A stretch of 64,000 bases of DNA from assembly GCA_964551035.1 (NCBI GenBank), contig CAZKBK010000005.1, forward strand, positions 107,347 through 171,346, written 5' to 3'. Each line of letters opens with the position of its first letter. Positions within the stretch are counted from its first letter, which is position 1. The notes under the pieces were generated by a model, which did no database searches, was not told the DNA's origin, and saw only the letters and a list, made by a program, of their open reading frames with translations. Below, in pieces: positions 17,221-25,984 of the stretch. The DNA is from Chryseosolibacter sp964551035 (lineage in GTDB: Bacteria > Bacteroidota > Bacteroidia > Cytophagales > Cyclobacteriaceae). The position numbers were made by a program, and so were the translations under genes.

Positions 17221-18042
17221 ATGCGGCACAAAGGGTGGCGTATACTTTGGCATGCGTTCGCTGTCGTATTCCTCACCGTATTGACGCAGGTGGGTGGCAT
17301 CGTCTATCTCGTTTGTTTGTGGCTTTACCAAACTATCAGCGTACGAGTCCATGGCTACACGACCTTGTTGAGGGCAACACTCTTTCCCGTGGTTTATCTT
17401 TTCACGACCTTGGTAGTCGTTCCACTGCTGGCGCCGCTGTCTGGAAGAGTCCCCTTGCCCGCTCTTGAGCAATCCGGCGTCAGGCCCGTCAATCTATTTA
17501 CATGCCTGCTCAACCGACACTACGTGACCGCCGACCTGAGAAGCACGGTTTTCCAAGTAGCCAAACAAATTCAAAATGAATACCCTGGCACGACGGTCAA
17601 CTACATGGACGCATGCTTCCCATTCTTTGACGGGTTCCCGCTTTTTCCCCATTTGACACACAACGATGGAAGAAAACTCGACATTTCCTTCTTCTACTAC
17701 TACAAAGGAGAACCCTCGGTAGGAAATCCTTCACCTATCGGCTATGGCGCATCCGAGCCGCCGCGGGGAAAGGAGATCAATATGCCGCGCCAATGCGCCG
17801 AAAGCGGCCACTGGCAGTATGATCTGATGAGCAGGTTCATGCCACTCCGAGATGGTTTTAAGCTTGATGAAACGCGCACGAGGAAACTTATCGCATATTT
17901 TGCAAATGACCCTGGCATCACCAAAATTTTCCTCGAGCCTCATCTCCGGGAACGGCTCTCATTATCCATCGCAAAGATCAGGTTTCATGGATGCCAGGCG
18001 GTACGGCACGACGACCATTTTCACGTCGTAATCAAACGATAA
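17221..18042 (+). CDS. membrane-anchored LAS-type zinc peptidase (MepA-like active site)
   Basis: A 273-residue protein with two N-terminal membrane segments (about 8-37 and 50-72) and a soluble domain from about residue 90. That domain has the LAS (lysostaphin / D-Ala-D-Ala peptidase / sonic hedgehog) metal motif: His147-x6-Asp154 in THNDGRKLDIS and His266-Phe-His268 in VRHDDHFHVVIKR. The HDDHFHV string is the zinc-site signature of penicillin-insensitive murein endopeptidase MepA. A role in cutting peptidoglycan cross-links or peptides outside the inner membrane is inferred. The anchor is unusual, since MepA is a free periplasmic protein. The gene follows the M20 peptidase after 3 bp. Confidence 0.75.
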   Translation: MRHKGWRILWHAFAVVFLTVLTQVGGIVYLVCLWLYQTISVRVHGYTTLLRATLFPVVYLFTTLVVVPLLAPLSGRVPLPALEQSGVRPVNLFTCLLNRHYVTADLRSTVFQVAKQIQNEYPGTTVNYMDACFPFFDGFPLFPHLTHNDGRKLDISFFYYYKGEPSVGNPSPIGYGASEPPRGKEINMPRQCAESGHWQYDLMSRFMPLRDGFKLDETRTRKLIAYFANDPGITKIFLEPHLRERLSLSIAKIRFHGCQAVRHDDHFHVVIKR

Positions 18043-18083
18043 CCCTTTGGCCAACGTCTTTCCTCTCGACAGGAATGATCCGC

Positions 18084-19151
18084 TCAGATTGAAAATAGAC
18101 TCAACGTGCCACCTCTGATGAATTTGGTCAGGTCAATCGGAGGAAACTTCCTCTCGGAAAAGTATTTCTTTTTTGAAACCCTGAACAACTGATGGATCGC
18201 ATCGGCAAAATTACCTTCGCCGGCCATCCTCCTGCCGAATTGTGAGTCATTCACGTTTCCGCCGTGGAGTGCGCAGATCTGATTCCACACTTTATCATAA
18301 CGGTCGGGGAAGTTTTTTCGAAGCCAGTCCTCAAAGATTTTTCCGATCGACCCATTGAGGCGAACCACGGTCATGCCTGCGCCGAGCGCACCGTGGTCTG
18401 CGGCCAAGCGGAGTATCTCGGGAATTTCATGGTGGTTGAGACCGGGGATAACCGGTGCATTCATAATTCCCACCGGAATGCCGGCACTGGCCAGCGCTTC
18501 CACCGTTTTCATCCGTTTCATGCCACTTGCCGTTCGGGGCTCCATGATCCTTCTCAACTCCTCGTCAAGCGTGGTAACGGAAATGTAAACATGCACCAGG
18601 TTGTCCTTCGCCAGGTCGCTGAGCAGGTCAATATCCCTCGTGATCAGCCCGTTCTTCGTGATCATGCCCAGGGGATGGCGGTAGCGGGCGAACACTTTAA
18701 GTACGCTCCGCGTGATCTCATATTTTCGCTCAAGGGGTTGATAGCAGTCGGTATTTCCTGAGACGGAGATAGGCACGGCCTGCCAGTCCGGTCGCGTGAT
18801 GAACTTTTCCAGCAGTTGCGCGGCATTCTTCTTTACCATGATCTTTGACTCGAAATCCAAACCAGCGCTGAAGCCGTAGTATTCGTGGGTGTTCCTCGCA
18901 TAACAGTAAATACATCCATGCTCGCATCCCTGGTATGGATTCATTGAATACATCATGCCGAGATCCGGACTCGTGACTTTGTTCACAACCGACTTCGCCA
19001 TTTCTTCGAACACCTGTGTGTCGGGCGCGGAAACGAGCGGCTCGTCAAGGCCTTCAATATGCTCGGCGACATATTCCGCCTTCAGGAACCTGTTTCCCGT
19101 TTTTATCTGCGCACCCCTGCCTTTGAGATAGCCCTGGTCCCGTTCTTCCAT
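18084..19151 (-). CDS. PA0069 family radical SAM protein
   Basis: A 355-residue radical SAM enzyme. The cluster-binding cysteines are Cys76, Cys80 and Cys83 in GCEHGCIYCYARNTHEYYG, a signature of the SplB-related PA0069 family rather than of general radical SAM proteins. ISVSGNTDCYQPLE and the late NAPVIPGLN segment also fit. The substrate of this family is not established; a DNA- or nucleic-acid-related role has been suggested from its kinship to spore photoproduct lyase. A perfect palindrome lies 12-29 bp upstream of the ATG. It is convergent with the LAS peptidase gene. Confidence 0.88.
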   Translation of the reverse strand: MEERDQGYLKGRGAQIKTGNRFLKAEYVAEHIEGLDEPLVSAPDTQVFEEMAKSVVNKVTSPDLGMMYSMNPYQGCEHGCIYCYARNTHEYYGFSAGLDFESKIMVKKNAAQLLEKFITRPDWQAVPISVSGNTDCYQPLERKYEITRSVLKVFARYRHPLGMITKNGLITRDIDLLSDLAKDNLVHVYISVTTLDEELRRIMEPRTASGMKRMKTVEALASAGIPVGIMNAPVIPGLNHHEIPEILRLAADHGALGAGMTVVRLNGSIGKIFEDWLRKNFPDRYDKVWNQICALHGGNVNDSQFGRRMAGEGNFADAIHQLFRVSKKKYFSERKFPPIDLTKFIRGGTLSLFSI

Positions 19152-19162
19152 GTTCTAATGAT

Positions 19163-19180
19163 ATTAGATATAAATCTAAT
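19163..19180. promoter_or_regulatory. palindromic operator-like site between divergent genes
   Basis: ATTAGAT-ATAA-ATCTAAT is a perfect 7-bp inverted repeat in the 97-bp gap between the radical SAM gene (minus) and the PLP enzyme gene (plus). It sits immediately upstream of the radical SAM start, where a repressor could block its transcription. The half-site ATCTAA also occurs in the palindrome before feoA (45492-45508). Confidence 0.45.
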
Positions 19181-19190
19181 CATTTTAGCT

Positions 19191-19222
19191 TTTGTTCGTG
19201 GCCTTTCCCTGCTGAAAATTTG
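19191..19222 (+). promoter_or_regulatory. promoter of the PLP-dependent deaminase gene
   Basis: TTTG (19191-19194), 20-nt spacer, AAAATTTG (19215-19222): one mismatch to TTTG-N20-TAnnTTTG. The ATG at 19249 is 26 bp downstream. This supports that start over an in-frame TTG at 19228. Confidence 0.45.
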
Positions 19223-19248
19223 TTTCCTTGCAAATCAACCCGCTTTCC

Positions 19249-20157
19249 ATGCTGTCATATAGCCGCCCGCCGGTCGTTGAAATCATCACCACCGCCACGA
19301 AGCGGGCCGGCGTACGCCTTTTGGTGCGGAGGGATGATCTCAACCACCCCACGGTGTCGGGCAATAAATGGTGGAAATTGAAATACAACCTGGAATTTGC
19401 GCGCGCCCAGGGCAAGCCTGCGCTCCTGACCTTCGGCGGCGCCTATTCCAACCACGTTTATGCGACCGCGGCCGCTGCGCGGGAAATGAATTTCCGGGCC
19501 ATTGGTGTTATTCGCGGCGAAAAAATAACGCCACTGAATCACACGCTCGCCTTTGCCGTTGGCCAGGGGATGCATCTCCACTACATTTCAAGAGATGAAT
19601 ACCGAAAAAAGAGCGATCCGGAATTCCTTCAAACGCTTCGCAAAACGTTCGGTGATTTTTATCTCCTGCCGGAAGGCGGCACAAACGCGTTGGCCGTGCG
19701 CGGGTGCGCGGCGTTCGCGACGGAGGAATTGCTAACGACGGCGTTCGATCATGTCGTTCTTCCCGTGGGAACAGGGGGTACGATGGCGGGAATTATTTCC
19801 GGCCTTGCAAGCAAAAATCGCGTCATCGGTGTCACTGTCCTGAAGAACGGAGAATTTCTCCGGAACGAAGTGCACAAACTGGTGACGGCGTTTCACGGAC
19901 GGGATTACGGAAACTGGTCCCTATTGACGGGCTACCATCACGGCGGCTATGCAAAGGTTACCACGGAGTTGCTCGACTTCATACGCACGATGGAAGCGGC
20001 GCACAACCTTCCCCTGGACCACGTGTATACCGCTAAAATGATGTGGGCGCTCCTGAAAGAAATCGAGGCTGGCGCATTCCCGCGCGGAAGCACCGTCCTT
20101 GCCATTCATACCGGCGGATTGCAAGGCAGTGCCGGCCTTTCAAACCATCCCGCCTGA
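19249..20157 (+). CDS. 1-aminocyclopropane-1-carboxylate deaminase / D-cysteine desulfhydrase family
   Basis: A PLP enzyme of fold type II (302 residues from ATG 19249). The PLP-binding lysine is Lys40 in TVSGNKWWKLKYN, and FGGAYSNHVYATAAAA and the glycine loop LPVGTGGTMAGIISG bind the cofactor phosphate. Family members either open ACC to 2-oxobutyrate and ammonia or break D-cysteine to pyruvate and sulfide; many bacterial genes so named act on D-cysteine, so the exact reaction is open. It ends 1 bp before the convergent TauE gene. Confidence 0.88.
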   Translation: MLSYSRPPVVEIITTATKRAGVRLLVRRDDLNHPTVSGNKWWKLKYNLEFARAQGKPALLTFGGAYSNHVYATAAAAREMNFRAIGVIRGEKITPLNHTLAFAVGQGMHLHYISRDEYRKKSDPEFLQTLRKTFGDFYLLPEGGTNALAVRGCAAFATEELLTTAFDHVVLPVGTGGTMAGIISGLASKNRVIGVTVLKNGEFLRNEVHKLVTAFHGRDYGNWSLLTGYHHGGYAKVTTELLDFIRTMEAAHNLPLDHVYTAKMMWALLKEIEAGAFPRGSTVLAIHTGGLQGSAGLSNHPA

Positions 20158-20158
20158 T

Positions 20159-20911
20159 TTACAGAAACATGAACACCGCCGCCACGATGGTCATGGCAAT
20201 GATAAACCAGCGATAGGTTTGCTCTTTCAATTTTTTGACAATTTGGATTCCCAGAACGCCTCCCAAAATAATCACCGGAATGGTGACCGCGTCGAGCAGG
20301 AACGTATTCAACGTAATCGTCTCCCAGGAGAATACGTGAAAGGGAATTTTGAACCAGTTGATCACCATAAAGAACCACGCGGTCGTACCGATGAATGCAT
20401 TCTTCGGCAATCGCATGGAGAGGAAATAAATCGCCATCACTGATCCTGCAAGGTTGCCTACCATAGAGGTAAATCCACCGGCAACTCCGGTCAACGCGGC
20501 AAACCACGGATAATCCGGGACGTCTTTCCGATGGCCGCGCTCAAGCCAGACCATAATGCCCACGCTGAGCAGGATAATCCCCGCCATAATCATCTTGAAC
20601 ACCTCGTCATTGATGACGCTGCCGATCCAAACGCCAAACAGCGTCCCCACCACCGCCCATGGAAACAGTTTCTTCAGGTAATACCGCGACGCATGCCGGT
20701 GATAATACCACACGCCAAACACATCGGCAAACGAAAGAATCGGCAGCAAAATGCCCGAAGAGAGCTGACCTCCAAATACGCCGGCCAGCAGCGGAACGGC
20801 GATCATCCCCGCGCCATGGACACCGGCCTTCGACATGCCGATGAATAATCCCACCAAAAGAAAAACGGCGAATTCATCGGGTGAGAAGGTGTAGGAGAAG
20901 AGTTCAATCAA
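20159..20911 (-). CDS. TauE/SafE family sulfite/anion exporter
   Basis: A 250-residue integral membrane protein with about eight hydrophobic segments and the two half-repeats typical of TauE/SafE proteins (FLLVGLFIGMSKAGVHGAGM and AALTGVAGGFTSMVGNLAGS, quoted in part). The family exports sulfite, sulfoacetate or related anions; substrate cannot be told. No ATG lies near the N-terminus, so the TTG at 20909-20911 is taken as the start, giving the full first helix. It sits 31 bp downstream of the PepSY gene and could be the last gene of the TonB cassette. Confidence 0.87.
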   Translation of the reverse strand: MIELFSYTFSPDEFAVFLLVGLFIGMSKAGVHGAGMIAVPLLAGVFGGQLSSGILLPILSFADVFGVWYYHRHASRYYLKKLFPWAVVGTLFGVWIGSVINDEVFKMIMAGIILLSVGIMVWLERGHRKDVPDYPWFAALTGVAGGFTSMVGNLAGSVMAIYFLSMRLPKNAFIGTTAWFFMVINWFKIPFHVFSWETITLNTFLLDAVTIPVIILGGVLGIQIVKKLKEQTYRWFIIAMTIVAAVFMFL

Positions 20912-20942
20912 CCGGGTAGGTATTTATTCCGAAGATGATGCA

Positions 20943-21494
20943 TTACTCCATCTTTTGCAACGTCTTCAGGCGCCGGAGTGCCTTGGGACCTAGCCACAAC
21001 CAAAGGCCCGAGAGCGCGAGCACAGACAGCCCGATGCCGGTCAGGTTGGTGTAGGCGAGCTTAAACATATCGGTGATGATCGAACCGTCGTGAACCTTCT
21101 CGATCCAGTCGGCATGCCGGCGCGAGCGGGACAAAACTTCACCGGTGGTGGCGTCAACCTGTACTTCCCAGTATCCATCCTTAAATTGGACTTTCACCAC
21201 GCCATCACCGGGGCGCACATCCATCCGGTCAATTCCGCCGGCATCAATACCGGCAACGTCCATTGCCCGGGTAGCCGCGTTCGCGATCTTGTCCAGACCA
21301 AGCCACGCCCGCATATCGGTGGATTGCCCGGCGCCTGTCGGGGGCTGTAGCACATCCACATTCTTTTTCCAGCCAAGGATCAATCCCGTGAGCGCCATGA
21401 TGATCATGAATACGCCAAGCGGTATGCCCATCCACCGGTGCAGCGCGCGAAACCTCCTTAGGCTTCCAACCAACCGCTGTATCGAATCCGTCAT
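20943..21494 (-). CDS. PepSY-associated membrane protein
   Basis: A 183-residue protein with an N-terminal helix (ALHRWMGIPLGVFMIIMALTG) carrying a membrane-embedded His, an exported PepSY-like domain (VKVQFKDGYWEVQVDATTGEV in part), and a C-terminal helix (GLSVLALSGLWLWLGPKAL). Such shortened PepSY membrane proteins often accompany TonB receptors for siderophores, heme or copper and may act as membrane reductases. It lies 12 bp downstream of the TonB receptor, so cotranscription is very likely and a metal-uptake role is inferred. Confidence 0.85.
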   Translation of the reverse strand: MTDSIQRLVGSLRRFRALHRWMGIPLGVFMIIMALTGLILGWKKNVDVLQPPTGAGQSTDMRAWLGLDKIANAATRAMDVAGIDAGGIDRMDVRPGDGVVKVQFKDGYWEVQVDATTGEVLSRSRRHADWIEKVHDGSIITDMFKLAYTNLTGIGLSVLALSGLWLWLGPKALRRLKTLQKME

Positions 21495-21506
21495 GAGAAA
21501 AAATTT

Positions 21507-23723
21507 TTAAAAGCCAAGCCTGGCGGTGATGAAAAAGTTTCTGCCGGGCGCGTTGATCCCTGACGCGAAAGCCCGGTATTGAAGATCGAAAAGATTGTCG
21601 ATGCCGGCCTGCACGGACGCGTGCTCACTCAGGCTGCAGCCCAGCCTCAGATTGAAAGTGTACCATGCCGGCATTCCCTCAGCGGGCGCATAGCGTTCAT
21701 TGTCTTCTCCGCCCGGGAAGTAGTCTTCAATGTGCTTCCATCCATTGTAGTTGACAAACAACTCCGCCGACAGCTTTGCCCGCTCATACGAAACGCTGAC
21801 GCGGCCGAACGTTGGCGGAATGTGGTCGAGCGGCAGGTCGTCGGGCTCCGACGCAATCCGCCCTTTGCTCAGATTCACCGATGCCTGCGCCTTGAGGCCC
21901 GCGGCAATCTCCGCGTGGAGGACGCTCGAAAAACCGATGATTCTCGCGCGCCGTTTGTTCTGGTTGGCCACTACGGGTGTCGGTTGCCCCTGATAGTCAA
22001 TTGTGCTTTCGCCATTGAACGTAAATGAATCCATCACAATGGCATCGAAGAAGGTCGTGTGGTAGAATGTTGCTTCCCAGCGCACCCGGTCAAACAGGAA
22101 TCTCGCGACGGAAAAATCAAGGTTAAAAGTCTTCTCCGGTTTCACATTGGGGTTTGGCACGACCAGCGCTGTGCCCGCGTTGGTGTCAAACACCTTTGAG
22201 AGGTCGTCGACATTGGGTACCCGATAGCCGGTACTGGCCATGAACGCAAATTTCCAGTCTTCCGTAGGACGATAGATAACTCCCGCGTTCCCGCTGGCGT
22301 ACTCATTGTTTTGTTTCACTTCGTTAAATGGAAATGGGAAAAAGGTCTTGTCGTCGAACCGTGAATACAAGCTGGACACGCCAATCCGTAAACCTTCGGT
22401 AATGGTCAGCCGCTCAGACAGGTCGCCGGTGTGCGTGGCATACAACGAGTAGCCCTCCATCCTGTTTTCGCCGTCGGGATAGCGTGTAATGCCATCGGTG
22501 CGTTCACCGGAAACAATGTTGACGTCATGGGCTGTCGAATTCAATCTGTTGCGTTGAATGTCCGTGCCATATCTGATGCGTCCCCGCTTCAAATGTTTTT
22601 GAAAATCGACAGTGAGCCCCAGCACGCTGACGTTTTCAACCTGATTGCTACGGACGGGGTTATTAAAGCGTCGGGTATGCCGGCTTTCCTCCACGTCCTG
22701 AAAGCTAAGCGTTGCCTGCAGATGGTCGGCGAATGATCCGAGGTCAGCGATGGCCAGTTGGTATGCAACCATCAGGCGCCGTTGTGGCCCGTAGTACCAC
22801 TCGGCGTTCCTCAGGCCCGTCGCGTCGTCGAGGTCGGTAAGCCGATCATAACGCGGGATATCCGACGAGGTTGAAAACTGCGCATTCAAAAGGTGAGATA
22901 CCCGATCCGAAGGTTTGTAAAGGAATTTCTGGAGCAGATCATACTGGGTGTACCCGCTAAAGCGCTGCACGTAGGGATCGGGGTTGTCAACCAGTTCGTC
23001 GTCCGTAGCCCTCTGCACATATTTCTCCCGTAGACCAAACGGTCGTCCAAGCGCCGGGTTGACTTGCTTGCCCATTTTTAAATCACCAAAGTCGCTTATC
23101 GTAAATGAAGTCAGCGAACCCAGCCGTTTCCCGCCGAGGTTCAGATCAAAATGACCCGTTTTTTCGTTGTTGACGGTTCCATAGCGCAGCCATGCGCTCC
23201 CGGATCTGGCCATTCCTTCGTCGTCGGCACCGCGCAGTGTCGGGCTCCTGGTGATAAAGTGAATGACGCCGCCCAGCGCATCTGACCCATACACCGTTGA
23301 GGATGGGCCGAGCAATACCTCCGCGCGTTCGAGGGCGTTGTTGTCAAGTGTGATGACATTCTGCAGGTGTCCCGCGCGATAGATGAGGTTGTTCATCCGC
23401 ACGCCGTCGACAACCAATACCACCCTGCTCGCTTCAAAGCCCCGCAACTGCGGGCTTCCCCCACCCTGCTGACTCTTTTGCACCGTGGCCACACCGGAAT
23501 TGGCGACAAGGTCGGCCGTGGACTGCATGCTCATGCGACGAATCTCTTCGCCGGACAGCACCTCCACTTGCTGCGCCACTTTGCTCCGCAGCTCCGGAAT
23601 TCTGTTGGCGGACACCACCATTTCTTCCAGCATCACCAGGGTTGTATCCTCCGGTGCTGGCTGCTGGGCATACGCCAATACCGATCCGATCAATGCCGGA
23701 CACATTAACAAAAGCTTCTTCAT
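21507..23723 (-). CDS. TonB-dependent outer-membrane receptor
   Basis: A 738-residue receptor with a signal peptide (MKKLLLMCPALIGSVLAYAQ), a plug domain (about 35-170: VVSANRIPELRSK, PQLRGFEASRVVLVVDGVRMN, GPSSTVYGSDALGGVIHF) and a 22-strand-type barrel ending in the aromatic residue of FFITARLGF. The barrel has GYRVPNVDDL and NPNVKPEKT, equivalents of the FRAP and NPNL boxes of heme/hemoglobin receptors, but the His usually found between them is missing. The substrate may therefore be another metal complex. An upstream TTG adds three residues; ATG 23721-23723 is preferred. It is followed by PepSY and TauE genes and preceded by a small membrane protein. Confidence 0.93.
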   Translation of the reverse strand: MKKLLLMCPALIGSVLAYAQQPAPEDTTLVMLEEMVVSANRIPELRSKVAQQVEVLSGEEIRRMSMQSTADLVANSGVATVQKSQQGGGSPQLRGFEASRVVLVVDGVRMNNLIYRAGHLQNVITLDNNALERAEVLLGPSSTVYGSDALGGVIHFITRSPTLRGADDEGMARSGSAWLRYGTVNNEKTGHFDLNLGGKRLGSLTSFTISDFGDLKMGKQVNPALGRPFGLREKYVQRATDDELVDNPDPYVQRFSGYTQYDLLQKFLYKPSDRVSHLLNAQFSTSSDIPRYDRLTDLDDATGLRNAEWYYGPQRRLMVAYQLAIADLGSFADHLQATLSFQDVEESRHTRRFNNPVRSNQVENVSVLGLTVDFQKHLKRGRIRYGTDIQRNRLNSTAHDVNIVSGERTDGITRYPDGENRMEGYSLYATHTGDLSERLTITEGLRIGVSSLYSRFDDKTFFPFPFNEVKQNNEYASGNAGVIYRPTEDWKFAFMASTGYRVPNVDDLSKVFDTNAGTALVVPNPNVKPEKTFNLDFSVARFLFDRVRWEATFYHTTFFDAIVMDSFTFNGESTIDYQGQPTPVVANQNKRRARIIGFSSVLHAEIAAGLKAQASVNLSKGRIASEPDDLPLDHIPPTFGRVSVSYERAKLSAELFVNYNGWKHIEDYFPGGEDNERYAPAEGMPAWYTFNLRLGCSLSEHASVQAGIDNLFDLQYRAFASGINAPGRNFFITARLGF

Positions 23724-23798
23724 AGAAATCAAGATTACATCAGCTCACCGGATGTCGGCGAGGTTCAATACTACTTCAATCATTGCCAGGGGCGGCCG

Positions 23799-24344
23799 TT
23801 ACGCCGATAGGAACCAGGGCGGCGGAGTAGCATGTGTCAAATCAGGGCTATGAAATAAAACGCGGTAGGGCGTATTACCCGGACGGGTGTTAATCGCTTG
23901 TGCTTCGACCGATGGGCTGACCGGGGCAATATAGTTCAGGGATATAAACCGCAGGATTGTTTCCGGAAAAGTCTTCCTCTCCTTTAGCGGTTTACCCAAT
24001 ATCTCCGCAAGGAACGCAAGGACGTTCTCCTCCCTTTCATCGCGAAGGCAATACACAAAGACGCTGTCGCCGGCGGCCGCCACGGTTCGGGCAACGTCGT
24101 ACATCCTGCCGTTGATCCTTATTTCATCTTCCTCGACTTTCGCATGCCCGAAGAATGCATTTGACAGTTTCAGCCGCAGGAGTTTCTCGTCCGGCAGCTT
24201 TTTCAGTTCAGCCCGCATTTCCTTTTTGATAACCCCCAACTCGACGACAAAATAGAGGTAAAATCCGCCGGCGTTACAGACCAGTATGATCAACAGTGAT
24301 ATGGACGCCAATCTCTTCACGATCACGAATGTAGCGAAAAGCAT
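23799..24344 (-). CDS. small membrane-anchored protein upstream of TonB receptor
   Basis: I do not recognise a named family. The 181-residue product has one N-terminal hydrophobic segment (about 11-32) and a charged extracytoplasmic domain containing KVEEDEIRINGRMYDVARTV, a pattern suggesting a small beta domain. The C-terminus is extended and ends HATPPPWFLSA. Short exported proteins with such proline-aromatic tails often sit just before TonB receptors in Bacteroidota, which fits the gap of 75 bp here. Copper, iron or heme handling is possible, but there is no metal motif I can point to. Confidence 0.75.
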   Translation of the reverse strand: MLFATFVIVKRLASISLLIILVCNAGGFYLYFVVELGVIKKEMRAELKKLPDEKLLRLKLSNAFFGHAKVEEDEIRINGRMYDVARTVAAAGDSVFVYCLRDEREENVLAFLAEILGKPLKERKTFPETILRFISLNYIAPVSPSVEAQAINTRPGNTPYRVLFHSPDLTHATPPPWFLSA

Positions 24345-24383
24345 GAACGGCGCCAGAAAAAATACAGGAGCGGGGGAGTCGCG

Positions 24384-25019
24384 TTACTGGTCAAAAAGGT
24401 TGTTGAGCTCGAGGTCGACCTTGCTGACGATATAGGCAAAGTCTTCGATGTTGGCCACAAAGTCGAGGTGGTTCACATCGATGGTGAGCAGTTTACCGAG
24501 CCGATATCCGGAAATCCACTCCTCGTAATGCGCGTTGAGGTTTTTGAGATAATCCAGACGGATGGCGTACTCGTAGTCCCGTCCGCGCATTTCGATCTGG
24601 CGCACCAACTTGGGTATGTCGGCGCTCAGGTAGATCAGCAGGTCCGGCGGCGGAACCATATTGATCATCGATTGAAAAATGTCGAGGTAGCTCTTGTAGT
24701 CACGGTCGTTGATGAAGCCGCTTTTGTGAAGGTTGGCGGCAAAGATGTAGGCATCTTCATAGATTGTCCGGTCTTGCACGGTAGTCCGCCCGCTGTCGCG
24801 GATTTCATTCACCTGCTTGAATCTGCTGTTCAGAAAATAGATCTGCACGTGAAAGGCCCACCTTTCCATATCCGCATAAAAGTCGCGCAGGTACGGGTTG
24901 TCTTCGACTGACTCGACGAGTGGCGTCCACCCATAGTGCTTTGCCAGCTTCTGGGTCAGGGTGGTCTTGCCGGAGCCGATGTTTCCGCATATTGCGATAT
25001 GCTGGGGCTTCTTCTTCAC
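24384..25019 (-). CDS. deoxynucleoside kinase
   Basis: A cytoplasmic kinase of 211 residues that phosphorylates deoxynucleosides in salvage. The P-loop GNIGSGKT is at 12-19, Glu36 in PLVESVEDNPYL is the likely catalytic base, and Asp83-Arg84 form the DR motif in VQDRTIYEDAYIF. Residues LLIYLSADIPKLVRQIEMRGR make the lid region. Substrate (dA/dG versus dC/dT) cannot be told by eye. The start is GTG at 25017-25019: it puts the P-loop at the family's usual distance and no ATG is nearby. Confidence 0.92.
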   Translation of the reverse strand: MKKKPQHIAICGNIGSGKTTLTQKLAKHYGWTPLVESVEDNPYLRDFYADMERWAFHVQIYFLNSRFKQVNEIRDSGRTTVQDRTIYEDAYIFAANLHKSGFINDRDYKSYLDIFQSMINMVPPPDLLIYLSADIPKLVRQIEMRGRDYEYAIRLDYLKNLNAHYEEWISGYRLGKLLTIDVNHLDFVANIEDFAYIVSKVDLELNNLFDQ

Positions 25020-25091
25020 GGGAGATTTTTCAAAGATGCGAAGGTACGCGTCCTGAAGAAAAAAGGAATGAGTTTTCCGCTTTTGCGCGCG

Positions 25092-25958
25092 CTATTCTTC
25101 GTCAAAGACAAGGGCAATCGTTTTTCCGGCGGGGTCAACAGCCACGCGGGAAATCGTGCCCTTAGGCGCCGGCTCAATGGACGCGACCGCTACCCATTCC
25201 GGACGCCGTGGGTGCCAGTAAAACAACTGATGGTCGTGACTCATGATGATGCCGCCGCGGGGCGTCCAGCACATGTCGTGGTCCTGCCCATTGAGACTTT
25301 GGGTAAGGGTTGAGACTTCCCGGGTCTTGAGGTCGAAACGGCGCACATACCAGACCCCATCTTCCTCTTGCAGGAAGCTTACCGCCTGAGCGCGGGGTAT
25401 TCTTTGCAGCGACCTTCCGATACCGCTGGCGATCAGGGTGTCCGTACGGTTTTCTACATTCACCAAATGAAGGTAAAAAGGTTGCGGCAACACAAACAGC
25501 GCGACGTGAGACGCATCCGCCCAGGCATGGTAGCCAACCATGAGGTTGTCCACAAGGACGTCAGGTTCTCCACCGCGAATCGGATACCTCGCCAGGTCCT
25601 GCTCGCCATTATCCCGCTGAATGATACAGGAGAGGTAGCGCGCTCCGGGCATCACGGTCGGAGAGTATTCGCGCTCGCGCGTGCTCGTCACATGTGTCGT
25701 CTTTCCCGATTCCAGTTGGTATTCATAGATATCTGTTCTTCCGTCGGGGTCAGCCGAAACATAATAAAGGAGCGGCGCTTCCGGATGAAAAAAAGGTTGA
25801 TTGTCGTACCCGGGATGATTGGTAACATTTTCCCCCTTCTCCAATGAAACGCCACCCTTTCTTATCTTAAGATCGTAAAGAAAAATCTCTGTAGCGGGCT
25901 GTGCCGCCACCCGGAGGGAAAAACAGACCACCATGAGGGGAAGAAGGCGCGTCAGCAT
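25092..25958 (-). CDS. exported beta-propeller protein, TolB/PD40-like
   Basis: A 288-residue protein with a signal peptide (LLPLMVVCFSLRVAAQ). The rest reads as TolB-like propeller blades with repeats of the kind NQPFFHPEAPLLYYVSADPDGRTDIYEYQL and EYSPTVMPGARYLSCIIQRDNGEQDLARY (each quoted in part, key words HPE, SADPDG, YSPTVMPG). It is probably periplasmic and may bind peptide or sugar, but no catalytic site is visible. It stands between the corA and kinase genes, all minus strand, with short gaps. Confidence 0.75.
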   Translation of the reverse strand: MLTRLLPLMVVCFSLRVAAQPATEIFLYDLKIRKGGVSLEKGENVTNHPGYDNQPFFHPEAPLLYYVSADPDGRTDIYEYQLESGKTTHVTSTREREYSPTVMPGARYLSCIIQRDNGEQDLARYPIRGGEPDVLVDNLMVGYHAWADASHVALFVLPQPFYLHLVNVENRTDTLIASGIGRSLQRIPRAQAVSFLQEEDGVWYVRRFDLKTREVSTLTQSLNGQDHDMCWTPRGGIIMSHDHQLFYWHPRRPEWVAVASIEPAPKGTISRVAVDPAGKTIALVFDEE

Positions 25959-25984
25959 TGCGTTACTTTATTCGGGTAAAAAAC

